The notes beneath the pieces are model-generated. The model was not told the origin of the DNA, ran no database searches, and saw only the letters and a program-made list of their open reading frames with translations. From assembly GCA_028767165.1 (NCBI GenBank), contig JARACJ010000002.1, positions 496,001 to 560,000 on the forward strand: 64,000 nt of DNA, given 5' to 3'. Of the stretch, positions 16,301 to 24,229 are shown in pieces (the stretch's first letter is position 1; every line of letters begins with the position of its first letter). A program made the position numbers and the translations under genes. The stretch comes from Proteobacteria bacterium DTSAM18 (lineage in GTDB: Bacteria; Myxococcota_A; UBA796; GCA-2862545).

Positions 16301-18077
16301 CCGCGCCGGCCAGCCCGCGCCCGAAGTCGGTTCCCTCCTCGTCGCCGGAGACGGTCCAGTCCGGTGAGGAGGACAGCCCGGAGGACGAGCCCAGGTACAC
16401 CTGCACCTCGCCCTCGGCGTCGAGGTCGGCTCGGATCGCCAGATCGTCGTAGCCATCGCCATCGACGTCGCCGGCGGCCGCCACCTGGTGGCCGAAGAAC
16501 AGGGATCCCGTGGCGCCGTCGGCCGTCCAGTCGGCTGTGGAGGACAGACCGGAGGACGACCCGTGGAACACCCGGACCTCGCCTTCGTCGGTGTCGGTGC
16601 GCGGCAGGCTCACGTACAGGTCGTCGTAGCCGTCGTCGTCGATGTCGCCGGCGCTGCCGGATGCGTAGCCGAGGGAGTCGTAGGCGCTGGTGCCGTTGAG
16701 GGTCCAGTGGGCCGTGGTGGACACGCCGGTGGAGGAGCCCAGGTACACCCGGGCGCGCCCAGCATCGGTGAGGGTGGAGGTGGTTTGGATGTCGTAGGAG
16801 GGCACGCCCACGAGGATGTCGTCGTAGCCGTCGCCGTCCACATCGCCCGCTCCCGCCACCACCTGGCCCATGTAGCCGTAGTCCTGGTTGGACTCGCCAC
16901 TCCAGCTCGACGTGGTGTCGAGGCCGGTGGCGGAGCCGTGGAAGACCTGCACACGACCCTCGTAGGTGCGGCCGTTGGAGTAGCCGATGGCACCCACGAG
17001 GATGTCGTCGTACCCGTCGCCGTCGACGTCGCCCGCGCCGGCCACGTCGTAGCCGAGGCGCTCCCACTCGGCGGAGCCCGTGAGGGTCCAGTCGGCGGTG
17101 GTGGACGGCCCGTCCGCCGCGCCGTGGAATGCGTACACCTTGCCGTGCCAGGTGGTACCGATACTGGAGGCGTAGGGTGCCGCGATCAGGATGTCGTCGT
17201 AGCCGTCGCCGTTGACGTCACCGGCCATGTCGAGGGCGTAGCCCAGGTAGGAGCCGCCGACGTCCGCCTCGACGTACCAGGTGGGGTCGCCGATGGTGGG
17301 GTCGACGGTGACGGGGAAGGCGGCGCCCTCGATGTCGACGGAGAGGCGGACGCCACCGGGGATGGCCGCCATCCGAACCGGCAGGTCGCGGCCGTCGGCG
17401 TCCCAGGCCATCAGATCCCGGTAGGAGAAGGAGCGGCCCTCGGTGGTCAGCAGGGCGGATCCGCCGTGGTCGGGCATGACGACCTCGAAGCCTTCGATGC
17501 CCACGTCGATCTGCAGCTCGCCCTCGCCGGCCGGGGCCTTCGTGAAGGTCCAGCCCTGCTCGAGGCCGTCGGAGTCGTTGGCCCACCACGCCGTGACGCC
17601 TTCGGCCACCGCGTGCTGCAGGGTGGGGGTGCAGGCGCCGGTGGCGTCCACCTCGTCCGACAGGCAGGGGCCGGTGGTGGTCTCGCCGGGCACGGCAGGC
17701 ACCATGGCGTCGCCGCGTCCGATGGCGACCGTGCGTACCTCGAGGCTCCAGCCCTCGGGAAGGCGGGTGTCAGGGGCCGAGGCCAGTGCCAATCGGCCCT
17801 GCTGCAGCGTGGCCTCCAGGCCGTGGAGGGGATTGCGGAACCCGAGGCCACCTTCAGGCAGGGGGTGGGGCCGGTAGGCCTCCCGGGCCAGACGCGCCTG
17901 CACCGTGCTCCACCAGTCCGATGTGGCACCAGCGGCCGGTGCGGCGTGGTCGTCCGACAGGGACGCCGCCGGTGAAGGGACGGGGTCGGCCGGCGCCGTG
18001 GTCGTCGCCCCCTGGGGTTTGGTACAGCCCATCAGGGCCAGGAGGGTCAGGGCGGACAGACGAGGCGATCGGTGCAT
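13377..18077 (-). CDS. Giant lipoprotein: 14 FG-GAP repeats, four Ig-like domains, MYXO-CTERM-like tail, 1566 aa
   Basis: The lipobox is LALMGC. A 250-residue N-terminal region holds a beta-rich domain with ETTTGPCLSDEVDATG. Fourteen calcium-binding FG-GAP repeats follow, each with a core such as AGDVNGDGYDDIAIG, enough for two beta-propellers of seven blades. Then come four tandem Ig-like domains (the last three at an exact 288-bp period) and a tail of Gly-Cys-Gly-Cys-Asn, WLGLGVGLLAV and five Arg. Repeats 4, 10, 11 and 13 have the DDDG or NDDG variant. It is probably exported and surface-anchored, with an adhesion or recognition role by analogy to integrin-like FG-GAP proteins. Its last third is a paralogue of the 7475-8962 protein. 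Confidence 0.9.
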   Translation of the reverse strand: MHRSPRLSALTLLALMGCTKPQGATTTAPADPVPSPAASLSDDHAAPAAGATSDWWSTVQARLAREAYRPHPLPEGGLGFRNPLHGLEATLQQGRLALASAPDTRLPEGWSLEVRTVAIGRGDAMVPAVPGETTTGPCLSDEVDATGACTPTLQHAVAEGVTAWWANDSDGLEQGWTFTKAPAGEGELQIDVGIEGFEVVMPDHGGSALLTTEGRSFSYRDLMAWDADGRDLPVRMAAIPGGVRLSVDIEGAAFPVTVDPTIGDPTWYVEADVGGSYLGYALDMAGDVNGDGYDDILIAAPYASSIGTTWHGKVYAFHGAADGPSTTADWTLTGSAEWERLGYDVAGAGDVDGDGYDDILVGAIGYSNGRTYEGRVQVFHGSATGLDTTSSWSGESNQDYGYMGQVVAGAGDVDGDGYDDILVGVPSYDIQTTSTLTDAGRARVYLGSSTGVSTTAHWTLNGTSAYDSLGYASGSAGDIDDDGYDDLYVSLPRTDTDEGEVRVFHGSSSGLSSTADWTADGATGSLFFGHQVAAAGDVDGDGYDDLAIRADLDAEGEVQVYLGSSSGLSSSPDWTVSGDEEGTDFGRGLAGAGDVNGDGYDDLAIGVPGDSPTSDSEGTVRVYLGASTGLESDPAWTARSFEFNGRMGYQVAGGGDVDGDGYDDLLVSAPWFGSIASNTGRVYLYRGSSDGLEETEVGTVEGSEETDGFGFSVAGAGDVNGDGYDDVVVGAPGYDDMGLDEGRAYLFEGAATGLSTTAAWTYEGGEAGMLIGHQVSGAGDVNGDGYDDIAIGSRAWEDGEAEEGIVLVFHGDATGLPASADWSYEPDTEGAALANDIAAAGDVNDDGYDDLIVSAHGMGTGGQALVFHGASTGLSSSPDTTLEEGTTGAGFGFAVAGIGDVNDDGIDDVAVGAPNHTDGIDMQGAVFVYHGSTSGLTNTADWDLLGDSEGAALGATVDGAGDVDGDGVDDLIVGAPYQGTNVFDGSVSVFGGSTTGLDTTAMWTRTGGAYLTTYGRNVAGIGDVNDDGYDDILVRSDTYDQKVEIFLGSATGPESDVHWASDPILWGAGSAVAGAGDVNGDGFADIALGGMNSVWMFYGNAIDLLDGPNEAPIPGDDLLTTTEALVLFGDLFANDTDPEEHTFDVTAVDGQTAAVGVATVLASQAIVTVSTDGTVTYDPDARFEHLAAGETTTDAFTYEITDVHGDAATASVTVIITGENDAPILQDDAEGVVVSGSKVIDVLANDGDVDDGLDASSVTITADPANGTATVDAVTGQITYTHTSGGQTSDTLTYQACDLFGACDTATLTLSMHELNTPPDASDDWFTVDEGGSVALVVAANDIDPLGAMDLSTVTITAAPTRGTTTIDPLTGVVTYQHDGSESTSDGLDYRICNAQAQCDSAHVSVSITPVNDDPVAVPDNARVLPGESVSIPVLDNDTDPENLLDVYTLAVTVAPEHGFTEISTADGAITYIHDGGDAVDDGFRYQICDAQGACAEAAVTVAIGEPEDTADTSDSAETGRDDTGTGSPGDDDQLVPGCGCNSTGGSAGWLGLGVGLLAVGRRRRR

Positions 18078-18203
18078 GGAGACGTTCCGGGGTGCGCGCA
18101 GGCGCGGATGACCGTGCGGTGTGGCCTCCAGAGAGCTGGGAGGCCATGACGCGCCATCGTACCGGAAGGGCGTGGATGCCGTTCGTGCTCGTGTGCGGCG
18201 GAC

Positions 18204-18869
18204 CTAGACCGAGGCGAGCCCCAGCCACCCCAGGATCTCCTTGCGGCGGTCGCGCGGAGGCGGAGCGGCAGGTGCAGGGGCCTCCTTGCGGCGGCGACGG
18301 AACAGGGGCCGGGACTTCGGCGCTTCGTCGACCGATGCGGCGGGCGCCGCGACGGCCTGCCGGTGGGCTCCCCCCTCGGTGACCCGCAGGAACAGGCTGC
18401 CGCCGCCGGGACAGCTGCCGGTGGCGGCCTCGGGCACGAGGATGCGGGTGAGACCGCCGCTGGGGAGGACCACCGCGGCGTCGACCTCGCGACGGGTCTG
18501 GATGGCGACGCCCGTGGAGGTGGGCTCGAGGTAGGACCACGCGAAGTGCAGGTCGTAGGCCCGGCGATCGGTCTCACCGGAGGGGGCGACCGTGAGCTCG
18601 AACGCATCCTCGCCGCTTCCCATGGACAACCGGGCGGGCTCGTGCGCGCTGAACGTGAAGGACGGACTGGCCACGACGGGGGTGTGGTCGACGCTGGTGA
18701 GGGCCCTGTGGACCTCGGTGACGGCGGGGGCGTCGACCGACCACAGGAAGGTCTGGTAGGCGCGCTCCTCGAGGGTGGGCCCATCGCAGTGCTGCACGAA
18801 CAGGGTGTCGGCGTGAAAGCGCGGCTCGGCCGCCTGGGAGACCAGGGGCAGGAGGAGGGCGAGGATCAT
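18204..18869 (-). CDS. Secreted protein of unknown function, 221 aa (paralogue of 19031-19711)
   Basis: A signal peptide (MILALLLPLVSQAAEP) is followed by LFVQHCDGP, a strand VVASPSFTFSAHEPARLSMG, and a late CPGGGSLFLRV motif, then a basic linker (RPLFRRRRKEAPAP). The same order, with LLVEHCGAR, SAPMATSKRGEPASISIG and CPGGHTLFATA, occurs in the neighbouring gene, so the two are diverged duplicates. The SAP-x-GEPASISIG strand resembles a motif of secretin-type and BlaR1-associated periplasmic domains, but this is weak. Both have two Cys that could form a disulfide. The function is unknown. Confidence 0.7.
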   Translation of the reverse strand: MILALLLPLVSQAAEPRFHADTLFVQHCDGPTLEERAYQTFLWSVDAPAVTEVHRALTSVDHTPVVASPSFTFSAHEPARLSMGSGEDAFELTVAPSGETDRRAYDLHFAWSYLEPTSTGVAIQTRREVDAAVVLPSGGLTRILVPEAATGSCPGGGSLFLRVTEGGAHRQAVAAPAASVDEAPKSRPLFRRRRKEAPAPAAPPPRDRRKEILGWLGLASV

Positions 18870-19030
18870 GGCGGCGTGGCTCCGGACCGGAAGTGGGCGT
18901 CGGCAGGTCTACTTGGAGTACCAGATGGTACGTACAATTCCCAAGCGGGTTTGTGACAGCCTCGGTCACGTCCGGTTTCGAGTGCGATCTGCGCGTCCCA
19001 CGAAGACTGGAGGGGGGATCGTCGGGTCGA

Positions 19031-19711
19031 TCAGCGCGCGCCCAGGCCGGCGGTTGCGAGTACTTCACGGGCTTCACGTCGCCTGGCGGCGCGCCTCTTG
19101 GAGGAGAACCGGGCGGCCGTCCGGTCCTTCTCGGACACCAGCTTCTGTCGGAAGGACTCGACGCCTGCGTCGCCCTCGAGGTGGTGTGCCGTCGCGAACA
19201 GGGTGTGGCCGCCGGGGCAGGTCTCGTCGCCTTCGGGACGAAGCGGGATGTCGGTGACGCGATCGAGCGGGACGATCAGCGCGGTGGAGAGGTTCCGCCT
19301 GTTCGTGATCTCCGGGTCGTCCTCGTCACGCCAGCGTCGTTCCCAGGTCCAGGTGAGGGTGGGGCCGGCTTCCGGGGCCACAGGGGTGTCGAGCTGCAGC
19401 TGCATGCTCCACTCCGGACCGGAGAGGGTGCCGAGGTCCGCGGCCCCGATCGAGATGGAGGCCGGCTCCCCTCTCTTGCTGGTCGCCATGGGGGCGGAGA
19501 CGATGGTCATGTCGGGGAGCTCGGCCACCGCGGCCCTGAGCAGCGTGAGGTCGACCGGACCGGCACCCTCCCCGGACGTCCGCTCCGTGACGGAGGGACG
19601 GGCCCCACAGTGCTCCACGAGCAGCACGCGGGTGACGACGGTGGCGGGTGCCTCGGCGGCCGGGGCGGGGGGCTCGGCGGCATGGGCGGCGAGGAGCAGG
19701 AGAGGGATCAC
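19031..19711 (-). CDS. Secreted protein of unknown function, 226 aa (paralogue of 18204-18869)
   Basis: A GTG start with GGAGG four bases upstream gives the signal peptide MIPLLLLAAHAAEPP; the longer in-frame ATG at 19801 lacks this logic. The protein has LLVEHCGAR, IVSAPMATSKRGEPASISIG, LTWTWERRW and CPGGHTLFATAHH, then an Arg/Lys-rich C-terminal helix (SSKRRAARRREAREVL). The paired Cys and the order of motifs match the downstream gene at 18204. The gap between them is 161 bases, and they may be co-transcribed. The function is unknown. Confidence 0.7.
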   Translation of the reverse strand: MIPLLLLAAHAAEPPAPAAEAPATVVTRVLLVEHCGARPSVTERTSGEGAGPVDLTLLRAAVAELPDMTIVSAPMATSKRGEPASISIGAADLGTLSGPEWSMQLQLDTPVAPEAGPTLTWTWERRWRDEDDPEITNRRNLSTALIVPLDRVTDIPLRPEGDETCPGGHTLFATAHHLEGDAGVESFRQKLVSEKDRTAARFSSKRRAARRREAREVLATAGLGAR

Positions 19712-19905
19712 GGGGCCTCCGGGAATGTTTGGGCGGGCGAGTGCAACGTGCGTGCCGGACCCGATCCCTCTCAGGCGGCTGCGAGAGGCATCGAAGGGCA
19801 TGACCTTGCCAGGATGTCATCCCGGCTTGTCTGCCGGGGCCTGGAGGCGACAGACTGTCGGTACCGGGACGCGAAGCACGCGACGGGACGCACACGGGGG
19901 AGAGC

Positions 19906-20622
19906 ATGAAGACCATCGGCCTGCTCGGCGGCATGAGCTGGGAGAGCACCGAGCGGTACTACCGCTTCATCCAGGAGGAGACGAAGCGGCGGCTGGGGCC
20001 GATGCACTCGGCGCCGGTGGTGCTCATGAGCGTCGAGTTCCAGAAGGTCCACGCCATGCAGCACGCGGGGGACTGGGATGCGGCCGGCGCCTACCTGGCC
20101 GATCACGCCCGGCGGGCCCAGGCGGCCGGCGCCGACCTGCTCATCTTGTGCACCAACACCATGCACAAGGTGGCGCCGGCCATCGAGGCGGCCATCGACA
20201 TCCCGTTCCTGCACATCGCCGACGCCACGGCGTCGGCCATCCGGGCCCAGGGGCTCGACACGGTGGGATTGCTGGGAACGCACTTCACGATGGAGCAGGA
20301 TTTCTATCGGGAGCGGCTGGCTCTTCACGGGGTGACGGCCCTGGTACCGGACGCCGAGGACAGGGAGCTCGTGAACCGCGTGATCTACCAGGAGCTCGTG
20401 GACGGCACCCTGCGCCCCGACTCCCGTGACGCCTTCCTGCGGATCATGCAGACACTGGCTTCCAGGGGTGCCCAGGGCATGATCGAGGGTTGCACCGAGA
20501 TCGGCATGCTCGTCACGCCGGAGCACACCGACATCCCGCTCTTCGAGACGGGGTGGCTGCACTGCGAGGCGGCGGTCGACGCGGCGTCCGGGAAACCACG
20601 TTCGTGGGAACCCGTGGATTGA
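19906..20622 (+). CDS. Aspartate/glutamate racemase family protein (YgeA-like), 238 aa
   Basis: The two catalytic cysteines of the cofactor-independent racemase family are present: Cys82 in LCTNTMHK and Cys196 in EGCTEIGML. The start IGLLGGMSWEST is the family signature. The enzyme interconverts L- and D-Asp or Glu, or a related amino acid such as homoserine in YgeA. The ATG follows GGGGGAGAG. No cell-wall genes are near, so a role in peptidoglycan is not supported by context. Substrate unknown. Confidence 0.9.
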   Translation: MKTIGLLGGMSWESTERYYRFIQEETKRRLGPMHSAPVVLMSVEFQKVHAMQHAGDWDAAGAYLADHARRAQAAGADLLILCTNTMHKVAPAIEAAIDIPFLHIADATASAIRAQGLDTVGLLGTHFTMEQDFYRERLALHGVTALVPDAEDRELVNRVIYQELVDGTLRPDSRDAFLRIMQTLASRGAQGMIEGCTEIGMLVTPEHTDIPLFETGWLHCEAAVDAASGKPRSWEPVD

Positions 20623-20701
20623 AGCGGAAATCTTCCGACCCTGGTGCATGGGCCGGCGGCGTGACAGCCTCACGTCAGTTGCCAGGCTCCGGGAGTGCAC
20701 C

Positions 20702-21598
20702 ATGCGCAGCCGCCATCTCTTCCTCATCGGACTCACCACCGCCCTCGCGGTCGGGCCGGCCGTCGCATCGGAGGTCGCCCAGACCGCCCGGGAGGTGGTC
20801 CACGAGCTGCCGCTCAAGCAGCTCCGCGGCCCGCTGACCACCCTGTACTCCAAGGGGTACAAGGAGGTCGCCGAGCTCCAGCAGGCGCACTTCGCGGCGT
20901 TCGTCGGCCACTATGATGCCGTGCTCGCCCAGGGGTTCCGGCTCACGGTGGCGGTGCTCACCCCCGAGGACTGGGCCGCACTCGATGGTTCGCGCCCCTA
21001 TGGCACGCCCTACGTGGCCGATCTCGGCACCCACCCGGTGCTGGTCCTGCCGGTCGAGCTCGACGACGCCATGGTGCCGGTCGCCATGCACGAGGCGGGG
21101 CACGCGCTGGTGAGCCAGTTCCTCTGGCCGTCGCCGCGGCCCCGGGAGCTGACCGTCAAGTGGATCGACGAGTGGCTCGCGGTGTTCGTGGCGCGGGGCT
21201 ACGCCCTGGCCACGGGCGAGGTGAGCCCCGGCAACGGCTGGACGGGCGACGGCCCGGTGCCCCCGTTCCGTACCCTGGCCGACTACGACGCCCACCAGGA
21301 TGCCATCGAGGCCGATCCCTCGTCGGCCCAGTTCGCCTGGTACCGCCGCGCCTTCGAGGCGCAGGTCGACGTGGTCTACGCCAAGCACGGGCTCGCCTGG
21401 CTCGGTGATCTGCGCAGCCAGCTCCCCTGGGATGCCTACCCCCAGTGGACCCCCAACGCCCTGCTGCAGGTGCTGGCCGCGCCCGATCCCAGCTGGATCC
21501 TCTGGGCCCGCAAGCTGGAGGGGCCACCGACCCCCGTGGTGGCCGAGGTGGATGCCACGGCCGAGGTCGAGGAGACCACCGACGCCGAGACGCCCTGA
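20702..21598 (+). CDS. Secreted zinc-metallopeptidase-like protein (HEAGH), 298 aa
   Basis: A signal peptide (HLFLIGLTTALAVGPAVAS) precedes a domain with His130-Glu131-Ala-Gly-His134 and a candidate third ligand Glu157 in KWIDEWLAVF, 23 residues later. That spacing fits gluzincin-type peptidases. A Trp/Asp-rich region (NGWTGDG, WYRRAFEAQ) and an acidic C-terminal tail (TAEVEETTDAET) follow. GGGAG precedes the ATG at 20702; the frame upstream is not needed. No known MEROPS family was recognised, so the activity is inferred from the motif only. Confidence 0.7.
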   Translation: MRSRHLFLIGLTTALAVGPAVASEVAQTAREVVHELPLKQLRGPLTTLYSKGYKEVAELQQAHFAAFVGHYDAVLAQGFRLTVAVLTPEDWAALDGSRPYGTPYVADLGTHPVLVLPVELDDAMVPVAMHEAGHALVSQFLWPSPRPRELTVKWIDEWLAVFVARGYALATGEVSPGNGWTGDGPVPPFRTLADYDAHQDAIEADPSSAQFAWYRRAFEAQVDVVYAKHGLAWLGDLRSQLPWDAYPQWTPNALLQVLAAPDPSWILWARKLEGPPTPVVAEVDATAEVEETTDAETP

Positions 21599-21679
21599 CG
21601 ACCTGCGGGCGTACCTGCCGGGAAACCCCCCATGCCGCGAGGGTGGGCGGATGCCGATCGTGGAGCCCTGGAGGTTTCC

Positions 21680-22054
21680 ATGACCAAAGCCCAGATTCTC
21701 GCGGCCGCATCGGCCGTCGTGTTCACCTACCTCGGGGTGATGCACGTGGCGGGCGCCCCGAAGAAGATGTGGGAGACGCGGTGGGAGAGGTCCTACTCCA
21801 AGTGGGACATGACCCGGCAACAGCTCATGCTCGTGGGCGTGCTCGAGTGGCTCGGCTCCGCGATGCTGTTCGCCTTCGCCTTCGGCGGCTGGGCGTTCGG
21901 CGTGTGGGGCGCCGCCGTGCACGCGGGGCTCATGGTGGGCGCCATCCGGCTGCACACCAAGCACGGCACCATCATGGACGCGGTGCCCGCGATCGTGATG
22001 CTGGTGGTGAGCTCGCTCATCCTCGTGGGCTGGCCCCCACGCGCCTTCTGGTGA
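21680..22054 (+). CDS. DoxX-like small membrane protein, 124 aa
   Basis: Four hydrophobic helices (residues about 6-24, 55-72, 73-92, 100-119) with the pattern FTYLGVMHVAGAPKKMW and MLVGVLEWLGSAML match DoxX-like proteins. GGAGG precedes the ATG at 21680; an upstream ATG at 21632 is less likely. The stop codon is directly adjacent to the stop of the convergent methyltransferase gene. Function in the family is poorly known. Confidence 0.75.
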   Translation: MTKAQILAAASAVVFTYLGVMHVAGAPKKMWETRWERSYSKWDMTRQQLMLVGVLEWLGSAMLFAFAFGGWAFGVWGAAVHAGLMVGAIRLHTKHGTIMDAVPAIVMLVVSSLILVGWPPRAFW

Positions 22055-23038
22055 TCAGAGCGTGAGCCAGGCCTGCTTGAGCGGCGGACGGCCGTCGCGG
22101 GTGGGGAAGTCGGACTCGGGCGCGAACAGCTCGAGGCGCTGGATCGGGCGGCCGGCCTTCTCGGCGGCCCGCTGCAGCACGTCGACCCACTCCTCGACCG
22201 GCACCTTGCCGACGTTGTTGGTGACCAGCATGTGGCCGCCGGGCTTCGTGGCCAGCAGGGCGGGCTTGAACAGGGCCGGGTAGTCGCGGATGAGGTCGAC
22301 GACGCCCCACTTGGACTTGGCGAAGCGAGGAGGATCGAGCACGACGATGTCGAACGCCTCGGGCTTCAGCGGCGTGAAGCGGGGACGGCGACCGTGGCGC
22401 CCGCCGAGCTTGAGGCCGGCGAGCTGCCGGATGACGGGGAAGACGTCGTCCTGGATGTACGCCTGGTTCGTCAGCCCGTTTCGCTCGGCGTTGGCCTTGC
22501 CCACGGCGAGGCTGGAGGAGGCGAAGTCGACGTTGACGACCCTGCTGGCGCCCCCGGCGGCCGCGGCGAGACCGATGCCGCAGGTGTAGGCGAACAGGTT
22601 GAGCACGCTGCGGTCCTGCGCGGCTTCGCGGACCCGGCGGCGGGCGGCGCGGAAGTCGAGGAAGAGCAGGGGATCGATGCCCCGGTGCCGCGGCGTGGCG
22701 TCGTAGGACAGGCCGCCCTCGTGGCAGATGGGATCGGCGGGCCAGGTGGTGTCGTGGAAGTCGGACCAGGCCTGGTGCTTGCCCTTGCCCCGGTGGTTCC
22801 AGACGAGGGACAGATCGAGCTGTGCGGCGAGCTCGCGGAGATCGTCGACGTCCTGCCCGGACAGGGGCTCGCGGAAGGTCTGCGCGAGCAGGATCGGCCC
22901 GTAGCGATCCACGGAGAGCCCCGGCCGGCCCTCGGCGGCGCCATGGAACAGCCGGTAGCAGTCGGTGTGCTCGGCGTGGAGGCGGGCGAGGAGGTCGGCG
23001 CGGGCCGTGAGGGCGTCGGAGAGGAGGGAGGAGAGCAT
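22055..23038 (-). CDS. Class I SAM-dependent rRNA methyltransferase (RlmI/RlmK-like), 327 aa
   Basis: NLFAYTCGIGLAAAAGGASR is motif I, and FDIVVLDPPRFAKSKWG is the catalytic DPPRF motif of RlmI/RlmK-type 23S rRNA methyltransferases. GGHMLVTNNVGKV forms the next strand. The N-terminal region (YRLFHGAAEGRPGLSVDRYG) is the RNA-binding linker typical of the family, but a PUA domain is not obvious. The ATG at 23038 has GGGAAACATGC before it; an in-frame ATG at 23083 has a weaker site. The target base (m5C or m7G) cannot be determined here. Confidence 0.87.
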   Translation of the reverse strand: MLSSLLSDALTARADLLARLHAEHTDCYRLFHGAAEGRPGLSVDRYGPILLAQTFREPLSGQDVDDLRELAAQLDLSLVWNHRGKGKHQAWSDFHDTTWPADPICHEGGLSYDATPRHRGIDPLLFLDFRAARRRVREAAQDRSVLNLFAYTCGIGLAAAAGGASRVVNVDFASSSLAVGKANAERNGLTNQAYIQDDVFPVIRQLAGLKLGGRHGRRPRFTPLKPEAFDIVVLDPPRFAKSKWGVVDLIRDYPALFKPALLATKPGGHMLVTNNVGKVPVEEWVDVLQRAAEKAGRPIQRLELFAPESDFPTRDGRPPLKQAWLTL

Positions 23039-23106
23039 GCATGTTTCCCAGGGCGAGGGCACATCAGGTAACGCGTAGGGCATTGGCGGGGCGTTGAGGG
23101 AGCTAT

Positions 23107-23649
23107 TTGATCCAGAGGATGGGAGGAGGAGAGGTTCCTGAGAGGTGCTGCTGGGTGCAGGCTTCCTTCGCGTGAGGAGAAGAGCGCGGTATCGGGCGCA
23201 GATGAAGAACTACTCGAATGAAGATCTGACCTATCGGGTGATCGGGGCCGCCATCGCGGTTCACCGCAAGCTCGGGCCGGGCTTGCTCGAACGCAGCTAC
23301 GCCATGTGCTTGCGGCACGCACTCAAGCGTCGAGGCATCCAGTGTCGATCCGAGGTGCCGGTACCGGTAGAGTTCGAGGGCCTTGTCGTCCCCTCTGCCT
23401 ACCGGATCGATCTTTTGGTGGAAGAGCGCGTGGTCGTTGAGCTGAAGGCCGTGGAAGCGCTGCATCCGCTGCATCGCGCCCAGGCCCTCACCTACCTGCG
23501 GCACGTTGGCCTCGAGACCGGGCTGCTCCTCAACTTCAACGTACAGGTCATGACCGACGGCATCGTGAGGATCCACAACAAACAAGCGGACTTCTCGAAC
23601 CCACCAGAGGAATCTGTGGAACCTCACTTCCTCCCATCCTCTGGATCAA
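23107..23649. repeat. Inverted-repeat-bounded unit carrying a GxxExxY gene, 543 bp
   Basis: The 32 bases at 23107-23138 (start TTGATCCAGAGGATGGGAGG) match the inverse complement of 23618-23649 at 30 of 32 positions. The unit encloses almost all of the gene at 23202-23666; the right arm overlaps the last coding bases. The structure looks like a small mobile or selfish cassette inserted between the rRNA methyltransferase and the DUF3817 gene. No target-site duplication was recognised. The arms are seen directly; mobility is inferred. Confidence 0.78.
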
Positions 23650-23666
23650 CTGGATCCCGTGGCTAG
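23202..23666 (+). CDS. GxxExxY protein, PD-(D/E)xK-like, 154 aa
   Basis: The defining motif GxxExxY is Gly27-Leu-Leu-Glu30-Arg-Ser-Tyr33. RIDLLVEERVVVELKAVE gives the Asp and Glu-x-Lys of a PD-(D/E)xK nuclease core. Members of this family occur in intervening sequences of rRNA genes and in repeat-flanked inserts of many phyla. The ATG at 23202 precedes the conserved region; earlier in-frame codons are Arg-rich and unconserved. The last 16 residues (PHFLPSSGSTGSRG) are encoded by the right inverted repeat and just beyond. Nuclease activity has not been shown for the family to my knowledge. Confidence 0.9.
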   Translation: MKNYSNEDLTYRVIGAAIAVHRKLGPGLLERSYAMCLRHALKRRGIQCRSEVPVPVEFEGLVVPSAYRIDLLVEERVVVELKAVEALHPLHRAQALTYLRHVGLETGLLLNFNVQVMTDGIVRIHNKQADFSNPPEESVEPHFLPSSGSTGSRG

Positions 23667-23780
23667 CGCCGATGGCCTGTCGCCTTGTCGATTTTTCGAG
23701 TTGTTCTCCAAGAACAAAGCCTTCACGCCCCTTCTCCGCCCTCCCGGGCTACATCCACCTCCCCCTCACCGAGGTGAATG

Positions 23781-24095
23781 ATGATCGGCACCCCCAAAGG
23801 CTTCCTGTGGACCGCTCGCATCGAGGGCCTGAGCGTTCTCGCCCTGTTCTTCGTGGCCATGCCCATGAAGTACATCTTCGGCGACCCCTCGCTCATCCGG
23901 CCTGTCGGCATGATCCACGGCATGCTGTTCCTCGCCTACGTCATGCAGCTGATGCTCACCGGCGCCGAGCTGAAGTGGTCGGCCAAGTGGTTCATCATCG
24001 GCTTCCTGGCCTCCAGCGTGCCCTTCGGCACCTTCGTGTTCGAACGCAAGGCGCCGGGCATCATGGATGGCGAGGCCCTTCCGAAGGCCGCCTGA
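23781..24095 (+). CDS. DUF3817-family membrane protein, 104 aa
   Basis: Three hydrophobic helices with the family patterns ARIEGLSVLALFFVAMPMKY, VGMIHGMLFLAYV and KWFIIGFLASSVPFGTFVFE. The C-terminal FExKA is typical. Two ATGs lie in tandem; GAGGTG is four bases before 23781 and only one base before 23778, so the second is preferred. Function is unknown in the family, and Glu and His in helices 1 and 2 may be functional. Confidence 0.82.
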   Translation: MIGTPKGFLWTARIEGLSVLALFFVAMPMKYIFGDPSLIRPVGMIHGMLFLAYVMQLMLTGAELKWSAKWFIIGFLASSVPFGTFVFERKAPGIMDGEALPKAA

Positions 24096-24229
24096 GCCCT
24101 GGGGGCCCTGTTCCGTCCAGAATGGGTCAGGACCCCTCGCAGACACTTCCTGCAAGACCGTGCTCCCTGTAGGCTGGCGCGGCCACGCGCCTGTGCGTGG
24201 CGGCCGTCCCTCCCAGCCCAGGATCTGCC

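Noticed and set aside
13656-16367. A 903-codon plus-strand frame inside the giant lipoprotein gene
   Set aside because: It is the reverse frame of the FG-GAP and Ig-like repeats; Val/Gly/Asp repeats reflect the repeated GAC/GTC codons.
14800-17220. Regularly spaced GTCGTCGTAGCC-like sequences resembling a CRISPR array
   Set aside because: They are the DNA of the conserved GDGYDD loops in FG-GAP repeats; spacing is variable and the sequence is coding.
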